DNA of 55,781 nucleotides from positions 1 through 55,781 of the IMG/VR virus record IMGVR_UViG_3300037847_002600; one strand, written 5' to 3'. The notes below the pieces were generated by a model, which saw only the letters and a list, made by a program, of their open reading frames with translations, was not told the DNA's origin and did no database searches. Position numbers and translations under genes: made by a program. This document shows, one piece after another, positions 1 to 6,431 of the stretch. Each line of letters starts with the position of its first letter. Positions within the stretch are counted from its first letter, which is position 1. The DNA comes from a virus.

Positions 1-100
1 AAACTGGTACTAGAACTTCAGTGGGATTGAGGAGCTTGGCTTTTCGCCATGGCCTTGTAGAGTCATCCTCACCTTTGCGTGCCCACGTGCCGTAGACCTT
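1..100. repeat. Left copy of 100-bp terminal overlap
   Basis: Bases 1-100 match bases 55682-55781 at 96 of 100 positions, in direct orientation. The mismatches are at positions 32, 35, 37 and 77. The repeat lies inside the primase-polymerase gene, and joining the two copies restores one open frame. I read it as an assembly overlap of a circular or circularly permuted genome, not a functional terminal repeat, because it is short, imperfect and inside a coding region. Confidence 0.9.
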
Positions 101-694
101 CCAAATACGAGACGGATTGAATACTAGTTGGTCCACCTTGGCTCCGTCCTCGTTGCAGAGGAACGCCAGAGTGTCTAGGGCTTCGCGGATCATAGACGAC
201 GGGATGTCTTCACATCTGTACATGAGGTGGTAACCGTTGCCCGAATCGCCCATCAACGGCGCGGGCCACCCTCTTGTTGTCAAGACTTCTAGTACATTCT
301 GGCAGACACGCTCCGCTTCTGCCTTCTCCTCTGCCGTTGCGGACATACCGGCGGGGCGTTCGGGGTCAATGTCGATAAGTATCCACTTAACTTGTTGAAT
401 ATCGGCGTCATGCGCCTGTTCACCGCGTGAACATGGACCTACTTGGTTAAGACGGGCCGTTTTCGCGCTGTTCTTAATAGGATTGGGTGTAAAGTAGACT
501 CCCGACGCCCCTTTCTGCGATAATGCCCCGGCTGCTTGGGCAAATAGGTCCATATCGTCGTAATATCCGCTGAATGTGCGGTTAACGCCGTCGGCACAGG
601 GGACACGCAGGGCTCGAAGCTCTACGATCTGTCCATCTTCCACGATTGAGCGTAAGGCCGAAGCGATTTCGGCCAGATCTGTTGTATATGGCAA
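1..694 (-). CDS. Primase-polymerase / SF3 helicase, N-terminal part (continues at 55681)
   Basis: This is the N-terminal 231 residues of a replication protein of about 821 aa. The rest is at 53910-55681 across the contig junction. It carries an archaeo-eukaryotic primase (Prim-Pol) domain: metal-binding D108-x-D110 in LIDID, the SGNGYH nucleotide-binding motif at 151-156, and a later acidic residue at D188. The start is the TTG at 694, ten bases after the stop of the HTH gene and behind a strong GGGAGGGG Shine-Dalgarno; no in-frame ATG occurs before residue 48. The family synthesises primers and may extend them. It probably forms an operon with the HTH gene upstream. The domain call is strong. 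The TTG start is inferred from the ribosome site. Confidence 0.88.
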   Translation of the reverse strand, partial: MPYTTDLAEIASALRSIVEDGQIVELRALRVPCADGVNRTFSGYYDDMDLFAQAAGALSQKGASGVYFTPNPIKNSAKTARLNQVGPCSRGEQAHDADIQQVKWILIDIDPERPAGMSATAEEKAEAERVCQNVLEVLTTRGWPAPLMGDSGNGYHLMYRCEDIPSSMIREALDTLAFLCNEDGAKVDQLVFNPSRIWKVYGTWARKGEDDSTRPWRKAKLLNPTEVLVPV

Positions 695-704
695 GTTCCC
701 CTCC

Positions 705-935
705 CTAGAATAGGTTTAGCTGCTTGTGTGATTCGTCATATGGGTCGAACACCTCTTCGGGACGTAACATATGCTCGACTGCTAGGGGAGGGATACGTAG
801 TAAACCCCCCACACGGTAAGCCCTCAGCGTGCCGTTGCGTATCCAGCGTTGGATCGTGCGGATACTTACGTTCATATAAGTAGCTACTTCCCTTATACTG
901 AGCATCTGCTCGCCTAATCTGTCGTTGACTGGCAT
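705..935 (-). CDS. MerR/excisionase-type helix-turn-helix protein
   Basis: A 76-aa protein with a helix-turn-helix of the excisionase/HTH_17 type: the pattern LSIREVATYMNVS, then RTIQRWIRNGTL, then a basic RVGGLLRIP wing. Such proteins bind short DNA sites as regulators, excisionases or replication accessory factors. The ATG at 935 is chosen over one 24 bases upstream because GGGAGGT sits just before it. The gene lies next to the GCTACC repeat cluster (1010-1279) and ten bases before the primase gene, so I infer that it may bind those repeats and control replication or the leftward operon. With no integrase present, an excisionase role is unlikely. Confidence 0.85.
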   Translation of the reverse strand: MPVNDRLGEQMLSIREVATYMNVSIRTIQRWIRNGTLRAYRVGGLLRIPPLAVEHMLRPEEVFDPYDESHKQLNLF

Positions 936-1571
936 CGTACCTCCCTCAAGGTGCGACAAATGGTAACAAATGACGACACCCCCCGCAAGGAAAAGTCTGA
1001 TTTTGCCCTGCTACCGAACTGCTACCGAAGTTTGGTAGCACTACTATCTACTTAGAACCTAGCATATCCTCTGACTGCTACCTGCTACCGTTTTTTCCGG
1101 TATAGGCGCTGTATAAAAAGAGAAAAGTACGTTTACTATTTTCTATATTTAGTAGTTGTATATAGCTCTTATAAAGATGTTACCTGACTACCGGTAGCAT
1201 GGTAGCATGGTAGCATTACGTTTATATTATAGGTTTAACCTCGATACCTTACTGCTACCGAATGCTACCAAACGCTACCGAACTAGCCTCAGCACGGGCC
1301 TGTGAGTACGCGATCGCATAGTAACTACAAGATATACTCGTTTGGTTCCCCTGCGAAAACGTTTACGCACCCCCACATCTATTGGGATTAACTAAAAGTG
1401 AAAAATAGTACGTCATGTTGAGCGCACATATCCGGAACGGATCCCCCTCCCCCCAAAGCGGGGGTGCCTCGCCACGCGCACAAAAGCCCCGCGCACCGCG
1501 TGAGCGGCGCACGAGGCGAGCGGCAACGCGTGACCCGTGCGACGTGCGCCGCAACGGGTGCCGCCTTCGCG
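936..1571. other. Non-coding region upstream of HTH/primase operon
   Basis: No convincing gene is present in these 636 bases. Short open frames at 1363-1877 are Arg/Pro-rich, lack good ribosome sites and overlap one another on both strands. The region holds a direct pair of ACAAATG words ten bases apart (956-962 and 966-972) in the leader of the HTH gene, the GCTACC repeat cluster at 1010-1279, an AT-rich stretch at about 1090-1190, a small inverted repeat ATCCG-GAA-CGGAT at 1431-1443, and a C-run/G-run hairpin near 1448-1467 just past the end of the leftward gene at 1572. The last could be a weak terminator, but it has no T-run. Confidence 0.7.
1010..1279. repeat. GCTACC iteron cluster flanking an AT-rich core (candidate origin/operator)
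   Basis: There are eleven copies of GCTACC or its complement in 270 bases. Plus-strand copies start at 1010, 1021, 1077, 1084, 1254, 1264 and 1274; reverse copies (GGTAGC) start at 1034, 1193, 1201 and 1209. Many extend to GCTACCRAAC. The copies form phased groups: 11-bp spacing at the left, 8-bp spacing at 1193-1209, and 10-bp spacing at 1254-1274. A palindrome CTACCGGTAG is at 1188-1197. The groups flank an AT-rich stretch (about 1090-1190) with several TATA-like words. Iterons beside an AT-rich unwinding region are typical of replication origins, and the neighbouring HTH and primase genes fit that. An operator array is the main alternative. Confidence 0.7.
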
Positions 1572-2054
1572 CTACGAAGCGGTGGGCGGGTACACGCGCC
1601 AGTCCGGCTGCCGACGCGTACCGGCGACCAGCGCCCAGCCCTCCTCGACCGTGCAGCCGGTCGCCTTCGCGACACTACGCGCAGCAGCCACGAGCGTACG
1701 AACCTTGGCGGCCTCGACGGGGTCGAGCGGCTTGATATCCTCCCACGCGGGGAGTGCGTGCATCGGGGACGCGTAGGGCTGGTCAACGCACCCGTATGCG
1801 TTCAGGTCGAACCCTGCCTGCTCCACGTCCCATTCATGCTCTGCCGCCGCGATAAGCATCTCCCCCGCCGTGCGTAGCTGGCAGCGTGTGTGAATGCCCA
1901 CCACGAGCATAGGGCGCTTGATACCCTCTTTTACCCACGTTTGCGCCTCGTCGTCGTGCGCAATGTTCCAGTCGCGCTCCTGATACGCGAAGGTGACCTT
2001 TCGTAGCTTATCGTCTGTGTATACGTTGCTTTTTATTGTGACTTTCGTCTTCAT
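1572..2054 (-). CDS. Hypothetical phage protein (160 aa)
   Basis: I do not recognise a family. The start is the ATG at 2054 (protein begins MKTKVTIKSN) behind GGGAGAG. An upstream extension to 2282 reads through GC-rich, non-protein-like sequence and is rejected. The protein has a beta-rich N-terminus with a Tyr/Trp segment (FAYQERDWNIAHDDEAQTW) and an alpha-helical Ala-rich C-terminal half that includes an EAAKVRTLVAAARSVAKATG helix. It has no signal peptide or membrane segment. It is leftward, like the zinc-ribbon gene upstream, and is followed by the repeat-rich non-coding region. Confidence 0.65.
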   Translation of the reverse strand: MKTKVTIKSNVYTDDKLRKVTFAYQERDWNIAHDDEAQTWVKEGIKRPMLVVGIHTRCQLRTAGEMLIAAAEHEWDVEQAGFDLNAYGCVDQPYASPMHALPAWEDIKPLDPVEAAKVRTLVAAARSVAKATGCTVEEGWALVAGTRRQPDWRVYPPTAS

Positions 2055-2330
2055 TTTCTCTGCTCTCCCTGCACCCGTGCCGAGTGCGTGTGCCCCGTAT
2101 GCGCGGGGCAGCGCGTCCGACGGACGACCCGCCGGACGAAGACAGAATAGCCCGAACCCCGCCCCGTGGTAGTTTTCGTGACATTCCGTGACAACTTCGG
2201 CGATATTCGGCGTTTGCCCGTGGTCCAGCTTCGAATGTCCAGAATGTGTCAAGCTACGCGTGTGTGTACCTACGAAGCGCACGCGTCGTGTGTGCGCCTG
2301 CGCGTGCGCATGTGTGCGCGGGCGCGCCCG
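2055..2330. other. GC-rich leader with hairpins between two leftward genes
   Basis: This 276-bp gap lies between the zinc-ribbon gene and the 160-aa gene. It contains a perfect 7-bp inverted repeat TGCCCCG/CGGGGCA with a 6-base loop (2091-2110) and a second short one, GTCC-GAC-GGAC (2115-2125), close upstream of the next start codon. Alternating pyrimidine/purine GTGCGCG-type sequence fills 2275-2330. The hairpins could be a terminator/attenuator or a structured leader of the downstream gene. No T-run follows them. No gene is seen. Confidence 0.5.
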
Positions 2331-2558
2331 TTACGTATCGCATAGTCGCACGGTCTCGTGGTACGTCTCAAGCGTACGGAACCTGAACGTGCACGCGTCG
2401 CAGCTACGCGTGCGTACTACGAAGCCCGTGCCATCGGGTACGCGCTCGCACGCCCAGCGTTGCAGGTATCGCACGCCCGCGTTGCTCGCGTAATGTATTC
2501 CCGACTTCGCGGTCTCGTGCACGCGTGTGCGTAATGATTTGCATTCCGGACATTCCAT
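2331..2558 (-). CDS. NrdR-like zinc-ribbon protein
   Basis: A 75-aa protein with two Cys pairs: MECPEC at the N-terminus and SCDAC near residue 54, followed by FRTLET. The layout CxxC...CxxC plus (F/L)RT(L/I)E resembles the zinc ribbon of NrdR-type regulators. It lacks the ATP-cone domain of true NrdR, so it is ribbon only. A related protein is encoded on the opposite strand at 7598-7867. The start is taken at the ATG at 2558 (GGGGAG upstream); an ATG at 2579 with GGGGGT is also possible. A nucleic-acid-binding or regulatory role is likely, but the target is unknown. Confidence 0.75.
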   Translation of the reverse strand: MECPECKSLRTRVHETAKSGIHYASNAGVRYLQRWACERVPDGTGFVVRTRSCDACTFRFRTLETYHETVRLCDT

Positions 2559-2904
2559 GCGCGTGCGCTCCCCGTGCATACGTACCCCCGTATGGTGGGT
2601 CGGCTAGTTTGTCAAGAAAAGAGGCGAAAAAAACTTTTTTTGAATATTTTTTGGCCACCTAAACCCGCTGTTTATGCGGTTCTACAGCGATTCAACAAAA
2701 TATCCTGTTTGCAGCCACAAGCCAGCGGGGTATGTGGTCCCTGTCGGTCGTGCTTTGCGTCGCCACGGTGGCGGTGCGGGGCGCGGCTGACACGGGGCGC
2801 GTGCGCAATAGCGCGTATGCGAACCCCGTTTAATCCTTGCGCGTGTACGTTGTGTGCGTGCGCAAACCGTGGAGCGCACGAGACCCGTGCGCGTGGAGGT
2901 AGCG
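2559..2904. other. Divergent intergenic region between leftward and rightward units
   Basis: This region separates the leftward zinc-ribbon gene from the rightward early operon, so it should hold the promoters for both. It contains A- and T-tracts (about 2625-2655), an inverted repeat CGCTGT/ACAGCG (2666-2671 with 2684-2689), and a longer stem ACGGGG/CCCCGT (2792-2797 with 2824-2829) followed by TTTAAT. A weak rightward promoter-like pair is TTTGCA (2708-2713), 17 bases, TATGTG (2731-2736). No credible gene is present; the open frames here are GC-biased shadows without ribosome sites. Confidence 0.6.
2589..2655 (-). promoter_or_regulatory. Possible leftward promoter with A/T-tract upstream element
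   Basis: On the minus strand a perfect TTGACA (2610-2615) is preceded by A/T tracts (2625-2655) that could act as an UP element. A weak -10 candidate, CATACG, lies 15 bases downstream (2589-2594). It would drive the zinc-ribbon gene that starts at 2558. The -10 match is poor and the spacing short, so this is tentative. Confidence 0.35.
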
Positions 2905-3342
2905 ATGAGTCCGAAAGAGAAACTAGCGCATGCGAAACAGGCGCTCGCTTGCTTGGTCGAGGCCGACAAGCTTATGAAGATTGTTAACAAGCCCGTGGAC
3001 AAGGGCGGGCACGGGTGCAAGCACCTCACGCATGGCTGGGGTAAGGCCCCGCAGTGCACACGCCGTGTCACGTGGGCGCGACAGAACGCCGTCAAGTGGG
3101 TGGCGCAGTGCGAAGCGGATTTGGCCGCGCACCAAGAGCGCGTGGAGCGTGAGGAGCGTGAGCGCAAAGCCTTAGAGAATCGCGAGGCACAGAAACGTGT
3201 GGAGCGCGTGCAGTTCAGGCGCACACGTGACTGGAACGCCAAGCTCGGGCACATTCAGAGCGCAATCGCGGACCTTGAGCGTCAGCGCGAGTGTGTACTA
3301 AACAACATGCACGCATACGGTGTGGAGGTGCAGGGTGACTAA
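2905..3342 (+). CDS. Early coiled-coil protein, hypothetical
   Basis: First gene of the rightward early unit, 145 aa. The start is the ATG at 2905 (protein begins MSPKEKLAHAKQ) behind GGAGGT; a 17-residue extension lacks a ribosome site. The central part, about residues 70-110, is a charged heptad-like helix rich in Glu and Arg (AHQERVEREERERKALENRE), which suggests a coiled coil. It has two Cys in a KHLTHGWGKAPQCTRR segment. It overlaps the next small gene by eight bases. The family is unknown; its position suggests an immediate-early role. Confidence 0.75.
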   Translation: MSPKEKLAHAKQALACLVEADKLMKIVNKPVDKGGHGCKHLTHGWGKAPQCTRRVTWARQNAVKWVAQCEADLAAHQERVEREERERKALENREAQKRVERVQFRRTRDWNAKLGHIQSAIADLERQRECVLNNMHAYGVEVQGD

Positions 3343-3493
3343 CGCCGAGTTCGCCCGTACAAACGGGCAGTTCCGCGCAGCGTGTGAGCGTGCAGGCATC
3401 GAGCCTACACGCCGACAGGCTAGCAAGTTTCGAAACAAGACAGGCGCAGCGTGGGCTGCGCGTAAGGGAGGGTCGAATGTTGAATCCGAATGA
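3335..3493 (+). CDS. Small conserved-type early phage protein (52 aa)
   Basis: A short GTG-initiated gene overlapping the previous gene's stop; GGAGGTGCAG lies upstream. The peptide begins VTNAEFARTNGQFRAACE and continues through GIEPTRRQASKFRNKTG. This TN-x-EF-x-RTN ... ACE-x-AGIEPTxRQASK pattern resembles small proteins of unknown function I recall from other phages, which supports a real gene despite its length. It is basic and probably helical. The next gene starts inside its end at 3477. Confidence 0.65.
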   Translation: MTNAEFARTNGQFRAACERAGIEPTRRQASKFRNKTGAAWAARKGGSNVESE

Positions 3494-3692
3494 GTTGTGG
3501 TTGTGGCACACGCAGTCGCCTTCGGGCGAGCGTCTGCCTGTGTTCCGTGCGGCGACGCGTGACGATGCGGTCGAGTACTGCGAGCGCGTAGGTTGGACCG
3601 AGTTGCAGCACTTGCAGGGGTTCTGCCCTCGTGTGTACGAGGTTGACCGAGCGACGGGCGACGTTGTGCGTAGGGAGGTGTCCGATGCTTAG
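3477..3692 (+). CDS. Hypothetical early protein (71 aa)
   Basis: Starts at the ATG at 3477 (MLNPNELWLWHT) behind AAGGGAGGG. The longer frame from 3384 is rejected because its extension overlaps the upstream small gene and lacks a ribosome site. The protein looks like a compact alpha/beta domain: a beta strand (ELWLWHT), a helix (TRDDAVEYCERVGW) and a closing strand (PRVYEVD). This resembles small phage domains that begin with a sequence-entry strand followed by a D-A-x-x-Y helix. I do not assign a function. Confidence 0.7.
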   Translation: MLNPNELWLWHTQSPSGERLPVFRAATRDDAVEYCERVGWTELQHLQGFCPRVYEVDRATGDVVRREVSDA

Positions 3693-3942
3693 AGACCTCG
3701 TACGGAAACACGTGGACGAAGACCTCGTATGGGTGATCGTGATTACATGCGTGCCCATGCTGATAGGCTGTGTGGCTATCAAGCACGGAACACGCAGCGT
3801 CGCGCAACAACATGCGTACACGTGGGAGACATGCGCTCCCCTGTGCGTGATAGACGGACTGCAATACGAGCCTAGGCGGTTCGAGTCTGGTGAATGCTGG
3901 TGCGATATGCAGCGCGTTCGTATGGGGGTGACCGATGGGTGA
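3685..3942 (+). CDS. Small single-pass membrane protein with Cys-rich tail
   Basis: An 85-aa protein starting at the ATG at 3685 (MLRDLVRKHVDED), which overlaps the upstream stop and has AGGAGGT before it. Residues about 14-33 (LVWVIVITCVPMLIGCVAI) form one hydrophobic helix. The C-terminal part has five Cys (ETCAPLCVIDG ... GECWCDM), which may bind metal or form disulfides if exported. Its place in a train of small early genes suggests host interaction. Topology and function are unknown. Confidence 0.65.
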   Translation: MLRDLVRKHVDEDLVWVIVITCVPMLIGCVAIKHGTRSVAQQHAYTWETCAPLCVIDGLQYEPRRFESGECWCDMQRVRMGVTDG

Positions 3943-4033
3943 GCTACTGTTCACAGGTTGGGACCTGTTCTTTTACACGTGCGCCATGTTCGCGCTCTAC
4001 GTCGGGTTCATGCTCGCAGGGGGTGACGCATGA
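3935..4033 (+). CDS. Tiny membrane peptide (32 aa)
   Basis: An ATG at 3935 overlaps the previous gene's end and opens a 32-residue frame. It is mostly hydrophobic and aromatic (WDLFFYTCAMFALYVGFML), consistent with one transmembrane helix. Its stop overlaps the next start as ATGA at 4030-4033, the arrangement seen across this operon, which argues for translation. No family is recognised. Confidence 0.55.
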   Translation: MGELLFTGWDLFFYTCAMFALYVGFMLAGGDA

Positions 4034-4302
4034 GCGCACACGACGAAGCGTATATCGCTAAGTTCCAGCCCGAGCCTAACGCGTACGTCATACACGCGGA
4101 CGACACGGGTGAGATGAAGTACTTCCCCACGGACGCTAGCCTGCGACGCTACTGCATGGGCAAGCGTGCGTGGTGCGGGTTTCGCATGGTAGATGACCCC
4201 AAACACAGACACCACGGCATGTATATGCGTGTGTATCCACGAGACGACGAACGCGTAGTCGAGGGTAAACCTGTGATTGCGTGGGATGGAGGTGAGGAAT
4301 GA
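4030..4302 (+). CDS. Hypothetical early protein (90 aa)
   Basis: Starts in an ATGA overlap with the preceding peptide and ends in another with the next gene. It is soluble and mixed alpha/beta. A central segment TGEMKYFPTDASLRRYCMGKR resembles small substrate- or nucleic-acid-contacting domains, but I recognise no family. It has no membrane segment and no Cys pairs. Translation is probably coupled to its neighbours. Confidence 0.7.
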   Translation: MSAHDEAYIAKFQPEPNAYVIHADDTGEMKYFPTDASLRRYCMGKRAWCGFRMVDDPKHRHHGMYMRVYPRDDERVVEGKPVIAWDGGEE

Positions 4303-4514
4303 ATAGAGACACGGTAGCCACATACCGCATAGGCACCCATACCATAGAGGTAGACCTGTGCTGGGAGGGCGAGGAGGGGGCGTTGATCGTCGGCATTCTC
4401 GATACGCAGGGCGCATGCATTAGTCAAGGCGACCCGCACTATGGCGACGTGAGCAAGCTCCTCGAAACGCTGAAAGAAGTAGACCGGATAATCGGGGATG
4501 GAGGTGAGGAATGA
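4299..4514 (+). CDS. Hypothetical early protein (71 aa)
   Basis: Starts in an ATGA overlap (4299-4302), preceded by GGAGGTGAGGA. The N-terminal half is beta-rich (TVATYRIGTHTIEVDLCWEG) and the C-terminal half has one amphipathic helix (VSKLLETLKEVDRII). It is acidic. The bases before its stop repeat the GGAGGTGAGGAATGA junction found at the end of the previous gene, so the same ribosome-site cassette is used twice in a row. The family is unknown. Confidence 0.7.
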   Translation: MNRDTVATYRIGTHTIEVDLCWEGEEGALIVGILDTQGACISQGDPHYGDVSKLLETLKEVDRIIGDGGEE

Positions 4515-5602
4515 AGATGCAACGAATGCGAAAGATGACATGGGAGCGGTTGCGTGCGTACCACGCGGTGGACTCGTGGGACACGGACGTGCACTCACAG
4601 TTTCGGCCCCACTTGCCGATGCTGCCTGCGTTGCAGTTCGTGCGTCCGGAGGTTGACTGGCTGAACATCACGAACGAGCAGGCGCTAGCGGCTATGGCGC
4701 TCACGCCCTCGGGTGCTGTGCGCCCGTTGCTCACCACGAACACGAAGACACGCAAGAGTACAGGCGTGGGTATGTCCACGATGCTGCTGCACCTGTCGCC
4801 CTCGACCGAGTCCGGCTTCAACACGTGCGGACATGCGACGGGCGTCAAGCGTGGCGTCATCACAGCGGGCGTCGGGTGCGCAGGTAACTGCCTTGTGAAC
4901 GCAGGCCAGATGATACTTGACACGTCCAAGGTCTCGCGCATACTCAAGACCGCGCTATACGTGCACTTCGAGCGTATGTTCCTGTGGTTGCTTGACGACC
5001 AACTAACGCGCCATTCGCGCAGCGTTGCGCGGTTGAACATGCGCGAGGCACGACACGGTACGTCGTACATCACAGGCGTACGCTTGAACGGTACGTCCGA
5101 CATACAGTGGGTGCGTCATCACCGATGGCTCATCGAGAAGCATGCGGACATTGTGTTCTACGACTACACGAAGTACCCGTACCAGTTCGCGAGCGCCAAG
5201 CACGTGGACAAGTACAACGTACGCAACTACCACACGACGTACAGTCTACCATCCACGCGCCGGTCACACCTGCGACGTGCGCGTGAGTGGATGCGGCGTG
5301 GTCACAACGTCGCCATCGTGCTGCGCACACGTGCACAGGTGGAGGAGTTGCTAGCCCGTGGTGAGTTCATGGGGCGGTACGTCATCGACGGCGACGAGTC
5401 AGACGCACGCCCGCTCGACAAGCACGAGCGCATAGGCGGCTGGGTGTTGCTGTATGCGAAGGGACATAAGGCGTGCGGCATCAACCGCGAGGATGATTTC
5501 TTTCTGGACCTGCATCGTGCGGAGTTGCCCACGTGGGAGGAGCGTACGTGGGTGCCGCTTCCCGCACAATACGAGCGAGAGGTGACACATGAGTTGCAGT
5601 AG
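4511..5602 (+). CDS. Gp88-family phage protein (PF17338-like)
   Basis: A 363-aa protein resembling the mycobacteriophage Gene 88 family: LSPSTESGFNTCG (about 95-107), then GCAGNCLVNAG (122-132), then a basic segment beginning SRILKTALYVHFERMF. The conserved cysteines C106, C123 and C127 are in the expected places and suggest a metal or cofactor site, although the biochemical function of the family is not established to my knowledge. A C-terminal region with FYDYTKYPYQFA and HKACGIN completes the domain. It is translationally coupled to the preceding gene and is the largest early gene before the DUF932 gene. The family call is by pattern and fairly confident. Confidence 0.75.
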   Translation: MKMQRMRKMTWERLRAYHAVDSWDTDVHSQFRPHLPMLPALQFVRPEVDWLNITNEQALAAMALTPSGAVRPLLTTNTKTRKSTGVGMSTMLLHLSPSTESGFNTCGHATGVKRGVITAGVGCAGNCLVNAGQMILDTSKVSRILKTALYVHFERMFLWLLDDQLTRHSRSVARLNMREARHGTSYITGVRLNGTSDIQWVRHHRWLIEKHADIVFYDYTKYPYQFASAKHVDKYNVRNYHTTYSLPSTRRSHLRRAREWMRRGHNVAIVLRTRAQVEELLARGEFMGRYVIDGDESDARPLDKHERIGGWVLLYAKGHKACGINREDDFFLDLHRAELPTWEERTWVPLPAQYEREVTHELQ

Positions 5603-5876
5603 ATGTCGCGCAACGTGGGACGACCCGCGTTGCAACTGCGAAGAGGAAGAGCGCGAGCGTCAGTACGACCTCGCGTGCGAGGACTACGAGCGGGAGGTGC
5701 GCGAGTACCGTGCCCGCATCATCGAATACCTAAACGCGTGGATAGTGTACGAGTACCAACTTCACGCGAACGTAGGTGACATACGGGAACCGGTGCTAGC
5801 GCCCGCACCGATACACCCAGACGACATGGAGGAGTGGATAGAGGCGCACGAACCGAGTGAAGAGATTCCGTTTTAA
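5589..5876 (+). CDS. Small zinc-finger-like acidic protein
   Basis: A 95-aa protein with an N-terminal MSCSRCRATWDDPRCNC motif (CxxC...CxC), likely a small zinc knuckle, followed by a Glu/Tyr/Arg-rich helix (about 20-60) and an acidic tail. It overlaps the Gp88-like gene by 14 bases and has GAGAGGTGAC upstream. It is related in style to many phage early proteins. The function is unknown; nucleic-acid or protein binding is plausible. Confidence 0.7.
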   Translation: MSCSRCRATWDDPRCNCEEEERERQYDLACEDYEREVREYRARIIEYLNAWIVYEYQLHANVGDIREPVLAPAPIHPDDMEEWIEAHEPSEEIPF

Positions 5877-5914
5877 CAACACACGTGCGCGGCATGCGCA
5901 CACTGGAGCATAGT

Positions 5915-6199
5915 ATGGGTATATGTAAAGAGGTGTACGCAGGGTACATCGAGATTGACGTGGACTTTGAGGCCGACGAGCTTGTCGAGCACATGGCGGA
6001 TGCGGGCGTGAATATGGAGATGATTTGTAATCACATGCCCAACGACACCATCGTGCGTGGGTTGCGCGAGTACATGTGCGGGGACTGTGACGACCCCGTG
6101 GAGTACAGCATGCTCGAACAACTGGAGGAGCTGGTCAAGGATGCGCGTGCACAGCACGAGCGGGTGAGCGCAGCAGCGCAGGAGGTGAGCGATGGGTAA
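5915..6199 (+). CDS. Hypothetical early protein (94 aa)
   Basis: The start is placed at the ATG at 5915 (MGICKEVYAGYIEID) because CTGGAG precedes it; an upstream in-frame ATG at 5885 lacks a clear ribosome site. It is acidic and mostly helical, with a strand-helix opening (IEIDVDFEADELVEHM) and a Cys pair in YMCGDCDD. It ends inside the next gene's start. No family is recognised. Confidence 0.65.
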   Translation: MGICKEVYAGYIEIDVDFEADELVEHMADAGVNMEMICNHMPNDTIVRGLREYMCGDCDDPVEYSMLEQLEELVKDARAQHERVSAAAQEVSDG

Positions 6200-6431
6200 G
6201 GTAGAGAAGCTTGAGTCAGGAGCGATAGACGTGGGCGGTACGCACAGACCAGTGCACCTGTCCGTGTCGGGAGACGTGAGCGTGCAGGCGTTGGAACGTC
6301 TGTGCAAGACGATGCGTGAGTCGTGCGGAGACGCTGCCATAGCGTATGCGCACACGGATGCAGATGGGAACGAAACGATTCGACTATTCGGGTACGAGCC
6401 TAAGGCTACGGAGGTGAAGCATGGCGCATGA
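6192..6431 (+). CDS. Hypothetical early protein (79 aa)
   Basis: The ATG at 6192 follows GGAGGTGAGCG and overlaps the preceding stop. The protein is a small beta-alpha fold with strands around residues 8-30 and a helix with SVQALERLCKTMRES. Its end overlaps the DUF932 gene by 11 bases, so it is probably co-translated with it. It has no motif that I can name. Confidence 0.7.
   Translation: MGKVEKLESGAIDVGGTHRPVHLSVSGDVSVQALERLCKTMRESCGDAAIAYAHTDADGNETIRLFGYEPKATEVKHGA

Noticed and set aside
1010-1279. CRISPR array
   Set aside because: The repeats are only 6-10 bases, change orientation and spacing, and have no spacers of constant length.
1448-1467. C-run/G-run hairpin as a terminator
   Set aside because: The stem is about five pairs and no T-run follows on either strand.
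3870-3900. tRNA T-loop-like word GGTTCGAGTC
   Set aside because: It lies inside a coding gene and no cloverleaf can be formed around it.
3298-3954. Minus-strand frame of 218 codons
   Set aside because: Antisense to four well-supported overlapping early genes; no ribosome site.
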